Positions 45,853-55,374 of a DNA stretch of 64,000 bases are shown piece after piece. Origin of the DNA: Alopecurus myosuroides. Taxonomy: Eukaryota; Streptophyta; Magnoliopsida; Poales; Poaceae. The notes beneath the pieces are model-generated. The model was not told the DNA's origin, searched no databases, and saw nothing but the letters and a program-made list of their open reading frames with translations. The stretch's first letter is position 1, and every line of letters begins with the position of its first letter. The translations under genes and the position numbers were made by a program. The stretch covers positions 24,994,536 through 25,058,535 of the forward strand of contig CM054062.1 of the NCBI GenBank assembly GCA_028641055.1, in the 5' to 3' direction.

Positions 45853-45950
45853 TTAAATAGTGATCACCCTAATTTGGTGTCTATTGGTAGTAGATTAATC
45901 CTTAAATAGTGATCACCCTAATTTGATGTCTATTGGTAGTAGATTAATTC
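45853..45950 (+). repeat. 49-bp tandem duplication
   Basis: Units 45853-45901 and 45902-45950 begin TTAAATAGTGATCACCC and differ at two positions. The surrounding 45747-46020 has no other feature I can recognise. Confidence 0.85.
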
Positions 45951-46329
45951 TTATTGAGACTTACTTGAGTAGCGTTCCGGATGTATTTATTCCGAGTACC
46001 AAAAGTATTATACTTCTTTAGAAGAGCATCTCCAACGCGTCGACATATTTGGTGTCTGCGCGTGACCCGTTTTCATCTGCTTGGGTCGCCAAACAGACAG
46101 CCATCCGCCCCATGTCCAGACTTTCTAGGCGAGTGAACGCAACGTCCCGACCCATTTGGTCCACGTGTGTATTTTGTTTGGCCATGACACAAAAATGTAG
46201 AGATTGTTGGGCATATATAGTTTTACAACCAAATTGAAACAAATAAAATAGTTGTTGAAAAAAATATATGTAGCATAATTCAATACAACCAAATCGAATA
46301 GAATTGTTTGAAATTTGACGATGGGGCAA

Positions 46330-47627
46330 TTTAAGGTTGTTCCCCATATGAACCCACGTATGTTCTATCAAATTATCTTGAAGTTTCCTGTGAACATTCC
46401 GATCACACATTTTTTCATGAAATTGGATTAACCGTTCAAAAGTTGCCGTTCCATGTTAGGGCTCAACCAAGCCACCCTGAAACTGCCAATCCTGGTCAAA
46501 GAGATCCTCGTTGTGTATCCTCAACAATCATGTTGTGCATGATCACACAAACAGTCATCACCTCCCACATAGTGTTCAGACTCCATGTCCTAGCAAAGTG
46601 TCGAACAATAGCCCAACGAGATTGGAGCATACCAAACATGCAATCGACATCCTTCCTTGCACCCTTCTGTTCTTGGGCAAACCTAGCTCCCTTCACAGCT
46701 TGGGGTTGTGGATGTTCTTCACAAATGTTAACCATTGGAGATAGATACCATCAGCTAGGTAGTATCCTTTGTCATATAGGGTGCCATTGACCACATAGTT
46801 CACCTCTGGCACATTTCCCTCGGAGAGCCTTGCAAACACCGGTGACCGCTGGAGCACAATGATGTCGTTGTGGGTGCTGGCATGCTAAAGAATGAGTGCC
46901 AAATCCAGAGATCTTGAGATGCCACCGCTTCAAAAACGACAATGCACTCTTCGTAATGTCCCTTGTGTTGTCCTCGCCAAGCAAAGGGGCAGTTCTTCCA
47001 CTCCCAATGCATGCAATCTATGCCAACAAGCATGCCAGGGAATCCTCTTTGCTCGTTAATGGACAGGAGCCGGGCCGTATCTTCAACATTTGGCTGCTAC
47101 TCCTTCCCAAACACCACAATCACAGCTTTGCAGAATTTGTACATTGAGTCCAAACAGGTGGACTCACTCATGCGCTACTCATCAACAAGATCTACATCAA
47201 GCCCATATGCAAGCATTCGAATAGCTGCAATGCATTTTTGATACGAGGATAAGCCAAGCTTACCGAGGGTATCGGGCTTGCATCAGAATTAATCATTGTG
47301 CCCCATCACACCCATCCGAATGCGGCTGAACACATGTCTCTCCATCCGGAACCAGCGTCGGAAAACATGACCACAGAAGATTGGCCTTGTACGGTGGAAG
47401 TGATCGTTGTAGAGTTAGACATGGCCCGCTTCTCTGTTCCGGTCAAACACCGCTGCACGACCGGGGACCGATCCCCTGAACAATGGCTGCATCCTAGAAA
47501 TGTTCTCATTAACGAGGAGCGTGGTAATCAAAACCTCGCTCTCATTGTCGGATGAATCATAGTCGGACGATGAGTACATCATGTTGTTGTTGTTGTTGTT
47601 GTACTCATCCGAGCTATCCATGGCCAA
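46330..47627 (-). pseudogene. PIF/Harbinger transposase, several frameshifts
   Basis: It starts at about 47627 (MAMDSSDEYNNNNNN, an Asn run encoded by a trinucleotide repeat). Recognisable blocks follow in different minus-strand frames: RGSVPGRAAVFDRNREAGH; LGLSSYQKCIAAIRMLAYG; then the DDE core MLVGIDCMHWEWKNCPFAWRGQ with the first Asp and IVVFEAVASQDLWIWHSFF with the second. Next come GARKDVDCMFGMLQSRWAIVR and MWEVMTVCVIMHNMIVED, and last the C-terminal DRNVHRKLQDNLIEHTWVHM near 46335-46410. This order is the standard grass PIF/Harbinger DDE_4-type transposase. At least three shifts and stops; inactive. Confidence 0.88.
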
Positions 47628-48420
47628 GAGGGGATGAGATCATACCTCGAGTCAAACAACTTGGGCGCACTCGGGGACATGCCTCCAACCGGCAGGGGAC
47701 TCGGGGGGTAGTGAGGACACGGTCGGCGGGGTGTGGCGTGATGGCAAGGGCAGAGGAGGCGGGCTTCACGGACGCGGATCCGGCGATGGCGACAACGGGA
47801 GGGTCGAGGCAGGGCGATATTGAGGCTTTGGGACGTGCTCGGATGCGCTTTGTTTTTTGTGGTGCTGGAAAAAGAGGAACCTGTGCTAGAACCCAATATG
47901 AGAATCTCGAGTTTCTTTTGGTTTCTTGTTTCTACCCGTGAGTTATGTTGCTAGCTTAAATTGTTAGATGTTTATCTAGTAGCGATGTTTATCTAGTAGC
48001 TTGCTGTATAAAAGTTTCAATTGTTATGCAATAGCGGTCTTTCTTAGTTTTGGAGCTGAGATTTGGGGGGTTTATACCCAATTGTAAACTGATCTTGTGG
48101 CGCACTTGTGGGTTATCAGAGTTACTGACTAGTTTTATAGCGATAATTTTCTTTTACAAACTTAACAAATTCAATAATTTGAAATCTTTTGTATGTTTGC
48201 ATAATTATTGAATTATTTTATTGGCTATTTACTCGAGTTTATCGATTTTTTTAGATAGAAATCATATCAAAACTGGGCTGTGTTTTGGGGATCGACGTTT
48301 AGGGGTCGCCGCCGTAAACGACACCCATCAAATCAGCGGACACATATACGGTGTCTTCCAAAATGGGCACCATTAGGAGTGCCGGACACAAATTTAATGG
48401 GTGCTGGTGGAGATGCTCTA
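47628..48420 (-). other. 5' region of the PIF/Harbinger element
   Basis: Between the transposase start and the right terminal repeat. GC-rich near 47640-47870, AT-rich after 47940. No supported gene. Confidence 0.5.
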
Positions 48421-48482
48421 ACAAAAAAGAAACTTGTGATACCAATATGAGAACCTCTGGTTTCTTGTTTCTAAAGAATTTT

Positions 48483-49485
48483 AAGAGCATCTCCAGCGGA
48501 AGCGCTATCCCGCGCGCCTGCCGAAAAACGACCGATTTCGCGCGGGCGGGCCAGCGCGGGAAACTCCAGGGGTCGCGGAAAAAAGGCGCGTGCGGGAAAA
48601 AATGTCGCGCGCGCGGGCGTTCGCGCGGCGCCTCGAGCAACCGCCACACTCGCGCCTTCTCCCCTCCTCTTCCACGCGTCGTCGCCCTCTCTTCTCCCTC
48701 TCTCTCTCTTCTACGTGCCGCCGCCGCCCGCCGCAATGCCGTCCCGCCGGAACCTGAGCGGCTACCGCGGCGTCCGGGCGCGGCCGAACGACACGTTCTA
48801 TGCGGAGATCCGCAGCGGCGACACTCGGATCGGCCTCGGGACATTCGAGACCGCCCACGAAGCCGCCTGCGCGTGAGACGCGGTGGCATGGAGGCTCGGG
48901 CGGCTATGCAGCGGCATGAATTTCCGCGACGTTTGGACGCGGTAGCAGGCGCAAGACCTGGCGCTGACGTCGCGCGTCGTCGCGGAGGAGGACAACCGCC
49001 GCAACCGGCAGACTCAGTGCCGCCTCGCCATCGCGGAGCAAGACGAGAAGGCGATGGCGATCTGGGCCGAGCGCTTTCCCGAGGACGTGGCCGCCAAGCG
49101 CACCTTCTACGCGCAGCGCCGGGCGGAGCGTGCGGCGCGATAGGCGGCGAAGCGCCCGAGGCACGATGCAGTCATGGCGGAGATGGATGCCGAGCCCAAC
49201 GACGCGGATTGGCCGTCCGACGATTCCCGGTGGGAATACATCTGGACGACCTCCGACGGCGGATTCTCCGACTGAACTCCGGCGAACTTCCGTTTTAATT
49301 TCTGTTTTAGTTTAAATTTCCGTTGAACTTTTAAATTTCTATAATCCGGCGAACTGCGGCGCCCTAGTTTAGCACGTCTGTTAAATCAAAAATTTCCTAG
49401 CGCCCGAATTTCTATTTTAGCGCGTCTGAATTCGCTGTCGTCCCACGCGCGCGCTATAAAACCATAAACCGCGCGGCAAACTCGA
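48483..49485 (+). mobile_element. second element with Harbinger-like left end, carrying an AP2/ERF pseudogene (right end lost)
   Basis: TAA precedes GAGCATCTCCAGCGG at about 48485, the same terminal motif as the neighbouring Harbinger element. A GC-rich leader with a CT-rich run (48660-48715), the AP2/ERF pseudogene and a TATA-like CGCTATAAAACC (49452 region) follow. The matching right end is absent because the LINE tail starts at 49486. I infer a non-autonomous DNA element that carries a host-type gene. Confidence 0.5.
48736..49275 (+). pseudogene. AP2/ERF-domain protein pseudogene (three in-frame stops)
   Basis: From the ATG at 48736 one frame of 180 codons runs to the TGA at 49273-49275, interrupted only by TGA at 48874-48876, TAG at 48943-48945 and TAG at 49141-49143. 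Residues 9-66 form an AP2/ERF DNA-binding domain: GYRGVRARPNDTFYAEIRSG, then TRIGLGTFETAHEAACA, stop, DAVAWRLGR and MNF. The YRGVR, RxGLGTF, AA-AxDxAAWxLG pattern is diagnostic. A Glu/Arg-rich tail (AEEDNRRNRQTQCRLAIAEQ, WAERFPEDVAAK) and a final SRWEYIWTTSDGG follow. No frameshift is needed, so loss is recent or by point mutation only. Short intronless AP2-like genes of this type are frequent in grass transposons as far as I recall. Confidence 0.88.
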
Positions 49486-50397
49486 TTTTTTTTGAATCAT
49501 ACTACGGCGGGCAATACAGCCGGCCTGAACCCTTTTATTAAAGCCAGACGAACGATGGCCAAAAGTCGAAAAGCTTTACAAATAAGGAGAGGTGGAAAAC
49601 GAGAAAAAACGAGACCTAATCTAGAACATATCTAAAAGAGCTATACAGAGAGGAGATTACAGGACTAGCAAAACTAAGTCTGCATAGTGAGGTGAAGGAA
49701 CATAGTTGCCCAATCCTGGAGCAACGGTTTTAGGAGCAGATTATCGCAGCGGTAAGTCCAAAAGCCTAGGTCATCCGCGCAGCGTCTGAAGATGGAAGAG
49801 AAGGGCTCGAGCTCGTTTCTGAAGACTTTAGCGTTGCGGCGTTTCCAAATGTTCCATAGGGCGCATATGATTACTGAGGAGCGAACTTTGCACATTGGAG
49901 ATCCTTCCCAAAGATCTTTTAGCGAGCTACACTGAGAGACATCATCATGAATGGCTGGGACGGCGAACCAGAATTGCTGGATGGAGGTGCAGTGGAGGAA
50001 CAAGTGGGAAGTAGTTTCAGTCAAAGGACAAAACGGGCACGCGTCAGAGTCGGACAACCCTTTCCTTAGGCGGCGCTCATTCGTGAATAGTCGATTGCGA
50101 TCAGCCATCCAAATGAAAATGCGGCAACGATTCGTCGCGAAGTTCTTCCATGTAGGAGCTGCAAAGGGGTATACCTGGAGATGATCAAAAGAAGCCATGT
50201 ATGCCGATCTAGTGGTTAGAGTTTTGCTGTCAAGGCAAGAGACCCGAACATCGTCTACATCAGGTTGAAGCATTAGGGGCGCTAGTCTAGATTGAAGTTC
50301 GATCAGCTCCAAGGAGGCGACGTGCGAGAGACGTGGTTTAAGTGTAAGGTTAAGGATGGCAGAAGCGGTAACGTGTGCGACCGAGGCGTGCGGTTTG
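49486..50397 (-). mobile_element. LINE 3' end (non-LTR retrotransposon), interrupted by the Tekay element
   Basis: Minus strand. The 3' terminus is an A8 run (T8 at 49486-49493). It is preceded by a 3' UTR with TTTAATAAAAGGGTTCAGGC, typical of plant L1-type elements, and the end of ORF2. The element is cut at 50397 by the LTR of the Tekay element; the rest would lie beyond 64000 if still present. Confidence 0.85.
49674..50397 (-). pseudogene. LINE ORF2 C-terminus with RT-associated zinc-binding domain
   Basis: The frame runs from the junction at 50397 to the stop at 49674. It shows TTRSAYMASFDHLQVYPFAAPTWKN (split here: TTRSAYMASF, then APTWKN), RIFIWMADRNRLFTNERRL and the zinc motif CPFCPLTETTSHLFLHC (C-x2-C-x7-H-x4-C). 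These are the hallmark of the zf-RVT domain that follows RT in plant LINEs. The tail VIICALWNIWKRRNAKVFRN is also typical. No stop interrupts it, but the upstream EN and RT parts are missing from the window. The apparent extension of the frame into the LTR (50398-50465) is chance. Confidence 0.9.
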
Positions 50398-51188
50398 TGT
50401 AACATCCCAAGTATGAAACCACCCCTAGAATGTTTGTTTCTTGCTTTATTATTGTTTTGCATCATGGCATCTTAATCATTGCATTTGTTTTCCAATTGTT
50501 TTCCATTTGTTTGCATCTGTTTTCAATTGTTTTCTATTTCAAATTCAAACCAATTTCCAAATCAAATTGTTCATACTTGTTATGTTACAATTTTCCAAAT
50601 AAAAAGTTCAAATAAAACATCAATTGTTTCCATTAAACCATAAGGTTCAAACTATTTAAAATTATGGCTTTTAATAATTCACTTAATTCAAATGTTATTC
50701 AAAATTAAATTCCAAACAGCAACCATTTGTAAATTATGGAAATTACAAATCACTCCAAATCTATTGTTTCAAATAAACATGAATTTTAAAAGGCTTTTAA
50801 ATTGTTTAAGTTCAATTAATCACTTAATTCAAATATTCAATTAAATTCATTTATTTTTCCAAACAGCAACATGAATCAAATATTTTGAAAACAAAAGCTG
50901 ATACAATGTTGCTGTTGACCTAATTAAGTTACACAAAATTTACCTAATCTTTCTAAACCCAAAATCTAGCCTTTTTCTTCCTATTTCTTTTTCAGCAAAA
51001 AAAAACAGAAGGAAAAAAAATAATAAAAAGATAACAAACGCTCAGCGAGGGGGGGGGGAGCAGGCCCAACCCAGCTACCCACCGGCCCGATACCCCTTCG
51101 CGATCGTCTTCCTCCCGTACGGCAGGGAATCGGGAGTGTCCACGTCGGCGCCGTCGTGATGGGACGGCCACCGCGCGCTCCTCGCCCC

Positions 51189-51196
51189 TTTAAAAA
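51189..51196 (+). promoter_or_regulatory. TATA-like box of the Tekay LTR
   Basis: TTTAAAAA in CGCCCCTTTAAAAACCCT, followed about 25-30 bases on by a pyrimidine/CCCTAAC-rich stretch suitable as a start region. The same is present in the 3' LTR at about 61608-61615. Confidence 0.6.
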
Positions 51197-51327
51197 CCCT
51201 ACCGCGGCCTCTGCCCTAGCCCTAACCCCCCTCCTTCCTTCCACCTCGCGCAGCGCCGCCATTTTCCTTCTTCCTCTGCACCTGCTCCACCTCTCTGCAA
51301 CCCCGAGCGCCACCGCACTGCCCGCCG

Positions 51328-54300
51328 ATGATCACCGCCGATTCGACGCGCCTCTGTGCAGGTTGAGTACGGGGATCAGTACCCCGTACCCCCCTCTTCC
51401 ACCTCGGCTACTCCACGGTTGCTGGGAACCCCTACGTCGCCGCCGCCATCCTCTCCATCGCCGGCGACCATCTCTGCTCCGAGTACTGCCTCTCCTTCTG
51501 TCACTCGAGGTGAGCATCACCTCTGCTCCACCCTCCACTCTCTCTGCATCCTCTCACTCGCGCGCATGCCCACAGTCCACACGCATCCAGCACACCGCAG
51601 CGAGCAACCCCATCGCTGTCGCCCGCCGCCGGCGATTGCCTTCTGTCAGGTTCAGAAAAGGCAGCAGCTTCGTCAGTTTCAGTTATCTAACTGAAACTGA
51701 ACAATAACCTGTCCGCGCGTGCGTTACTGACAAAACTGAATCGCCACTCCAGTGGCAACGCAGCAGCGCACGCGCACGGGAGACCAGGGTTCGATCCCTG
51801 CTCCCGCAAATAAAATCCCACCTTTTTTCGCGAGGAAGCACTGACAGGAGGCCCCCCCTGTCAGCTGCTGTGTGCGCACACACGCCACGTTGGCCCCAGG
51901 TCCCACTGGCAGTGACCTAGGTTAGTTCACTGTGCGGTGTAAAAAGATTTCAGCTTTTTCTTTTTCAGTTTAAGTCCATTTCTTTTACAGTTTGGTCCCT
52001 GATTTAAAATTGCAAATATCTTTTAATTTCTAAATCCAAAAAACATAAATAAAATATGTTTTCTGCACCAAATTAAATTCTCTACATGTTTATATCATTT
52101 GTTTTCTGTTTTGAATATTTCAAATGTATTCAAATTTCAAATTCAAACAAATCATCTTAATTTTGTTTAATTCCATAACTAATTCAAACTTAATTCAAAT
52201 AACCCAAATAAAATATGTTTTCCATGCCATTTTAAACCATCTTTCCAAATATAAATTTTGTTTCATGTTTTGAATAATTAAAATTGCTTAAATAATTTAA
52301 ACCTTGTTTAAATCATTTAAATTTGCTAAATTCATAACTTGCTTAAATTAAATTATTTTTTGAACATATAAAATATGTCGTCAAACTAGAAAAGTATAAA
52401 CTTTTCAAATATGAATTTGGTTTAATGTTTTGAACAAATAAAATTTCAAATAATTTCATACTTGAATTAAATTCATTTAAATCTTGTTTAAACTTGTTTA
52501 ATTCATAAGTAACTCATTTTAAATCCTTTTTCAACAAGTGAAACATGTAATCCACCCAAAATTTTATGTTCTTTTCAAATATGAACTTTATTATATGTTT
52601 TGAACATGTAAACTTGATGAAAACAACAAATGCTTGTGTACCACCTTTAAGGAACCAAAATTTCATAACTTAATAAATAAAATCCTAAACTTGGTAAACC
52701 TTATTTCAAATTGTTTCTATTGTTGTTTTTTTTCTGTTTTCTTCATCCATGCATCATGCTAATCCACTTTCACCTGTTGGGTAGTTGTAAAACAATTATT
52801 TCAACCATAATTCATGGGCTTTCCATATGCAATCCCAATTGCATGTGGGTCCATTTAATCATGTTATGTTACCATGTCAACTAGTTTATTTTGATGCATC
52901 AATTAAATGGTCATGCATCATCCCATGATTGTGCACTATGCCATGTTATTGATTGTTTATCTCTCTGCGTTGTTTGTTTGCTTCTTCTCGGATAGACGAC
53001 GACGTTGAGACAGACGATACTTACGACACCCCTTCTGAGGATCTAACTCAGTACCAGGCTGCTGAGTTTGCAGGCAAGTATTCACTCACATGAACCATTG
53101 TGCTCCTTTCAACATTTGGATACCGATACTTTCCGTTGTCTATTCTGCTAGCCCTATGAATCGTTCCTTCTGTTACGAACCTATCACATGTTATCCCTTA
53201 ACCCTGATATAGCCTCACCTCCACACCTATAACCCCATTGCTTCTTGCCCGTGTCTTACTAGCAATGCTTAGGGTTGTTTATGCTCGAGTCTGTTGCCCG
53301 TTACTTTCTGTTACTATATTTTCTATTATGTTCTGGGGATCGCTGTTAAACAACAATCATGTTAATGCTTTGGTTAATAATAATTTAATGACAAGGCACC
53401 GGCAGGAGGCCCGGCGTGGTTTTGAGGCCTGCTAGTGTCGACCCTAATTAGGAAAAGGGTCTTGTCTACTGATCCATGATGAGCGCACTATCCGCATGTG
53501 GGAAGCATGTATGGGCACCCCCCTCAATTTGATTCGATTCGCATCTCGTCCAAATCGCCTCATTTAGTTCGGGTTTTCCATTTGCCGCATGCATATGCAG
53601 GTGCGAACCCTTGGTACCAGGGTGGAACTTTTGTAGTCGGCATTTAGGGAGACACGTTCTTAGAGTGCTATGAGGGTCCCCTTTTCTTCGTGGGGCTTGA
53701 TTAGCCGTGCGCTCAATTGCACGGGGTTCTTTGGGCTTGATGCGAAGAAGAGTTGAGTTGTGTTGAGTGCCCCGCTTGGTGGGAGGCATTCCATCTGGCG
53801 GGTTATTCTTACGTGTACGGCCAAATTGGTGCACCCCTGCAGGGATAAATCTTCTCGAGAAGCCGTGTTTTCCGCGGTTATGGATGACTTGGTGAAAGTA
53901 CTGGCTAACAAGTACTCAGAACAACTTACACCTAACTAATGATAACTTGACTAGTAATAGTCTTATTGACACAATAACTTGAACCATCATTAATCCAACT
54001 GTGTGAGTTATCCTCGGATTGCTTCTTTGGATAAGGGGCGAGATCTAGGATGGGTTTGTTTTGGAGGTTAGTTATAGTTGGTTACGATACGCTATCTTAT
54101 CCCCCTTTCTGTTAGCCGGAAGTTGTAGTATGTTCTGTAGTTGGTTAGTGCAGCCAGCTGCCGTATCTTTTGTATCACCCTTTCTTCCGTTGAACCCAAA
54201 GCATCTTTGCTTGATGTTGTGGGGTATATTTTGGTGAACTGTGAGTCTTGCTTGCCAGTACGTTTATGTACTGACCCCTTTGGGGCTGTGGTTTCCGCAG

Positions 54301-54365
54301 ACTACGCTTACGAGGATCCCCGTGATGGCTACTACGTGGAGTTTGACGAGGCTGCTGACGAGTAG
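51328..54365 (+). CDS. putative spliced acidic micro-ORF inside the LTR (3 exons)
   Basis: Proposed exons are 51328-51361, 52996-53073 and 54301-54365. The ATG at 51328 is the first AUG after the TATA box (MITADSTRLCA). The donor is GCAG/GTTGAG after 51361. The acceptor CTCGGATAG precedes exon 2, which is 78 bp. The exon 2 donor is AG/GCAAGT, a GC-AG-type consensus. The acceptor TTTCCGCAG precedes exon 3. All junctions are phase 1 and give 58 residues, strongly acidic (DDDVETDDTYDTPSEDL; YVEFDEAADE, stop at 54363). Without splicing the frame stops at 51364. A second donor, CGAG/GTGAGC after 51509, is also phase-compatible but has no AUG. Function unknown; it might be part of a spliced leader only. 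The splice model is inference. Confidence 0.45.
51748..51805 (+). other. tRNA-like segment with Pol III B box
   Basis: GGTTCGATCCC at 51788-51798 is a perfect B-box/T-loop motif, flanked by CAGGG and CCCTG arms and followed by CTCCCGCA. TGGCAACGCAG about 35 bases upstream weakly resembles an A box. No complete cloverleaf can be drawn. The 3' LTR copy (62207-62217) has TTTGATC, one change. Confidence 0.35.
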
Positions 54366-54837
54366 ATAGCGGACCTGGGCAGGATCCGAGACATCGTGGA
54401 TGGGCTCCGTCTTTTCGTTTCCGGCCTCTTAGGCCTATTTGGATCTTGTCTGTACTCAGACATTTTGGATGCTTCCGCTGTGTTGTAATGATGATATGTT
54501 GGGACATGTGTCCTCTGGATGATTGTATTTGCTATCTCTGCTCTAGTGAGAGCTATTTGCAACTTATTTCTATTTATTTGTGTCTTAGAGATCTGTTGTG
54601 CTATCATTTTGTTAAACGCCGTTGACGTAACATGTGTGTATGGTATGAAGTACGTCAATGGTAGTATCCTGATTTCTATGGGATGGTTTACGTAGACGAT
54701 GAACAGTAGGGGTTGGTTGTCACACATACGTGTGTTGGCCTACTCGTAAGAGATGCGGGTGCCGGTAAGCCCCGTAATCCAATCAACTACTGTTCAACGG
54801 AACTGCGAGTATCCTCTAGAAGTCCGGGTGCGACAAA

Positions 54838-54849
54838 TGGTATCAGAGC
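54838..54849 (+). promoter_or_regulatory. primer-binding site, initiator tRNA-Met
   Basis: TGGTATCAGAGC two bases after the LTR end at 54835. Confidence 0.93.
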
Positions 54850-55374
54850 CTGTCTGCCTGTAGGATCCCTTTTACTGGTCGCAGTTGAGTCTAGAAACTA
54901 TTTTGTAGCTATATAGGAAAAATGAAACGTGAGAGTAGGAATTCTGCCATTTTATTTCTTTCCCCCCCACCCTCCCTTTTCTGGTAAGGAAGTGCAACGT
55001 TGTTTTCTCTTCTCATCCAAACTTTCAAGTTAGGTTTTCACGAATCCTGGTTTCTCTAGGATAGTTATATCTACTAGTCCATAGGAATGGAGGTGGTTGT
55101 GACATGATTTATCATGTTGCCTACTCATGATTGAGAACGGAGGCGTGTAAGCCCCGGAAGCGGATCCTCTATTCCTTAAGCAGTAGATATTGATCCTTTA
55201 GAAGCCCGGATGGGTTTTCCGTAGTACCTCAGGAGTTTTTGGTATCGTGTTTCCCGATGTTGCTTCGATATCCTGTTCTTCTCAACATCCTTTTCGTCCG
55301 TTGAAACCTTGTTGTTGCTTTCCACTTCAGTTCTTCTACCAGCGCCTAATCAAAACTTCCCCGACCATCTGCAG
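54850..55374 (+). other. untranslated leader of the Tekay element, with a degenerate copy of the LTR end
   Basis: No coding frame. The block at about 55092-55246 parallels the last 120 bp of the LTR and the PBS (54712-54849). Shared pieces are GGTTGT, CCTACTC, GTAAGCCCC, the CTAGAAG-type GATCCTTTAGAAGCCCGG and TGGTATC. A CTTTCCACTTCAG run at 55319-55330 looks like a splice acceptor. Confidence 0.6.

Larger units (their letters stand above)
46021..48420 (-). mobile_element. PIF/Harbinger DNA transposon, decayed
   Basis: The left end reads GAAGAGCATCTCCAACGC and the right end, reverse-complemented, AGAGCATCTCCACCAGC, giving terminal inverted repeats of about 12 bases. A decayed transposase lies between, on the minus strand. 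The flanking trinucleotides (TTA or GAA at the left, TAA at the right) do not give an exact 3-bp duplication, so one border may be mutated. Confidence 0.75.
50398..54835 (+). repeat. 5' LTR of the Tekay element
   Basis: 4438 bp, TGTAACATCCCAAG...GGTGCGACA. AT-rich flanks around a GC-rich block (51040-51930). It contains a TATA box, a putative three-exon reading frame and a tRNA-like B box (separate entries). Confidence 0.95.

Noticed and set aside
46021..48420. Exact TAA/TTA duplication for the PIF/Harbinger element
   Set aside because: The left flank gives TTA or GAA depending on the border and the right gives TAA, so no exact match can be claimed.
48351..49298. 315-codon + strand frame and minus-strand frames over the AP2 region
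   Set aside because: They are in other frames of the AP2/ERF pseudogene, whose domain is unmistakable in the frame starting at 48736.
51156..51707. 183-codon frame in the Tekay LTR (and 61578-62126) as a protein gene
   Set aside because: Pro/Arg/Ser-rich composition without a domain. It overlaps other open frames and crosses the probable splice donors.
51788..51798. A functional tRNA gene
   Set aside because: Only the T-arm/B box is convincing. No anticodon arm, D arm or acceptor stem of proper length can be formed.
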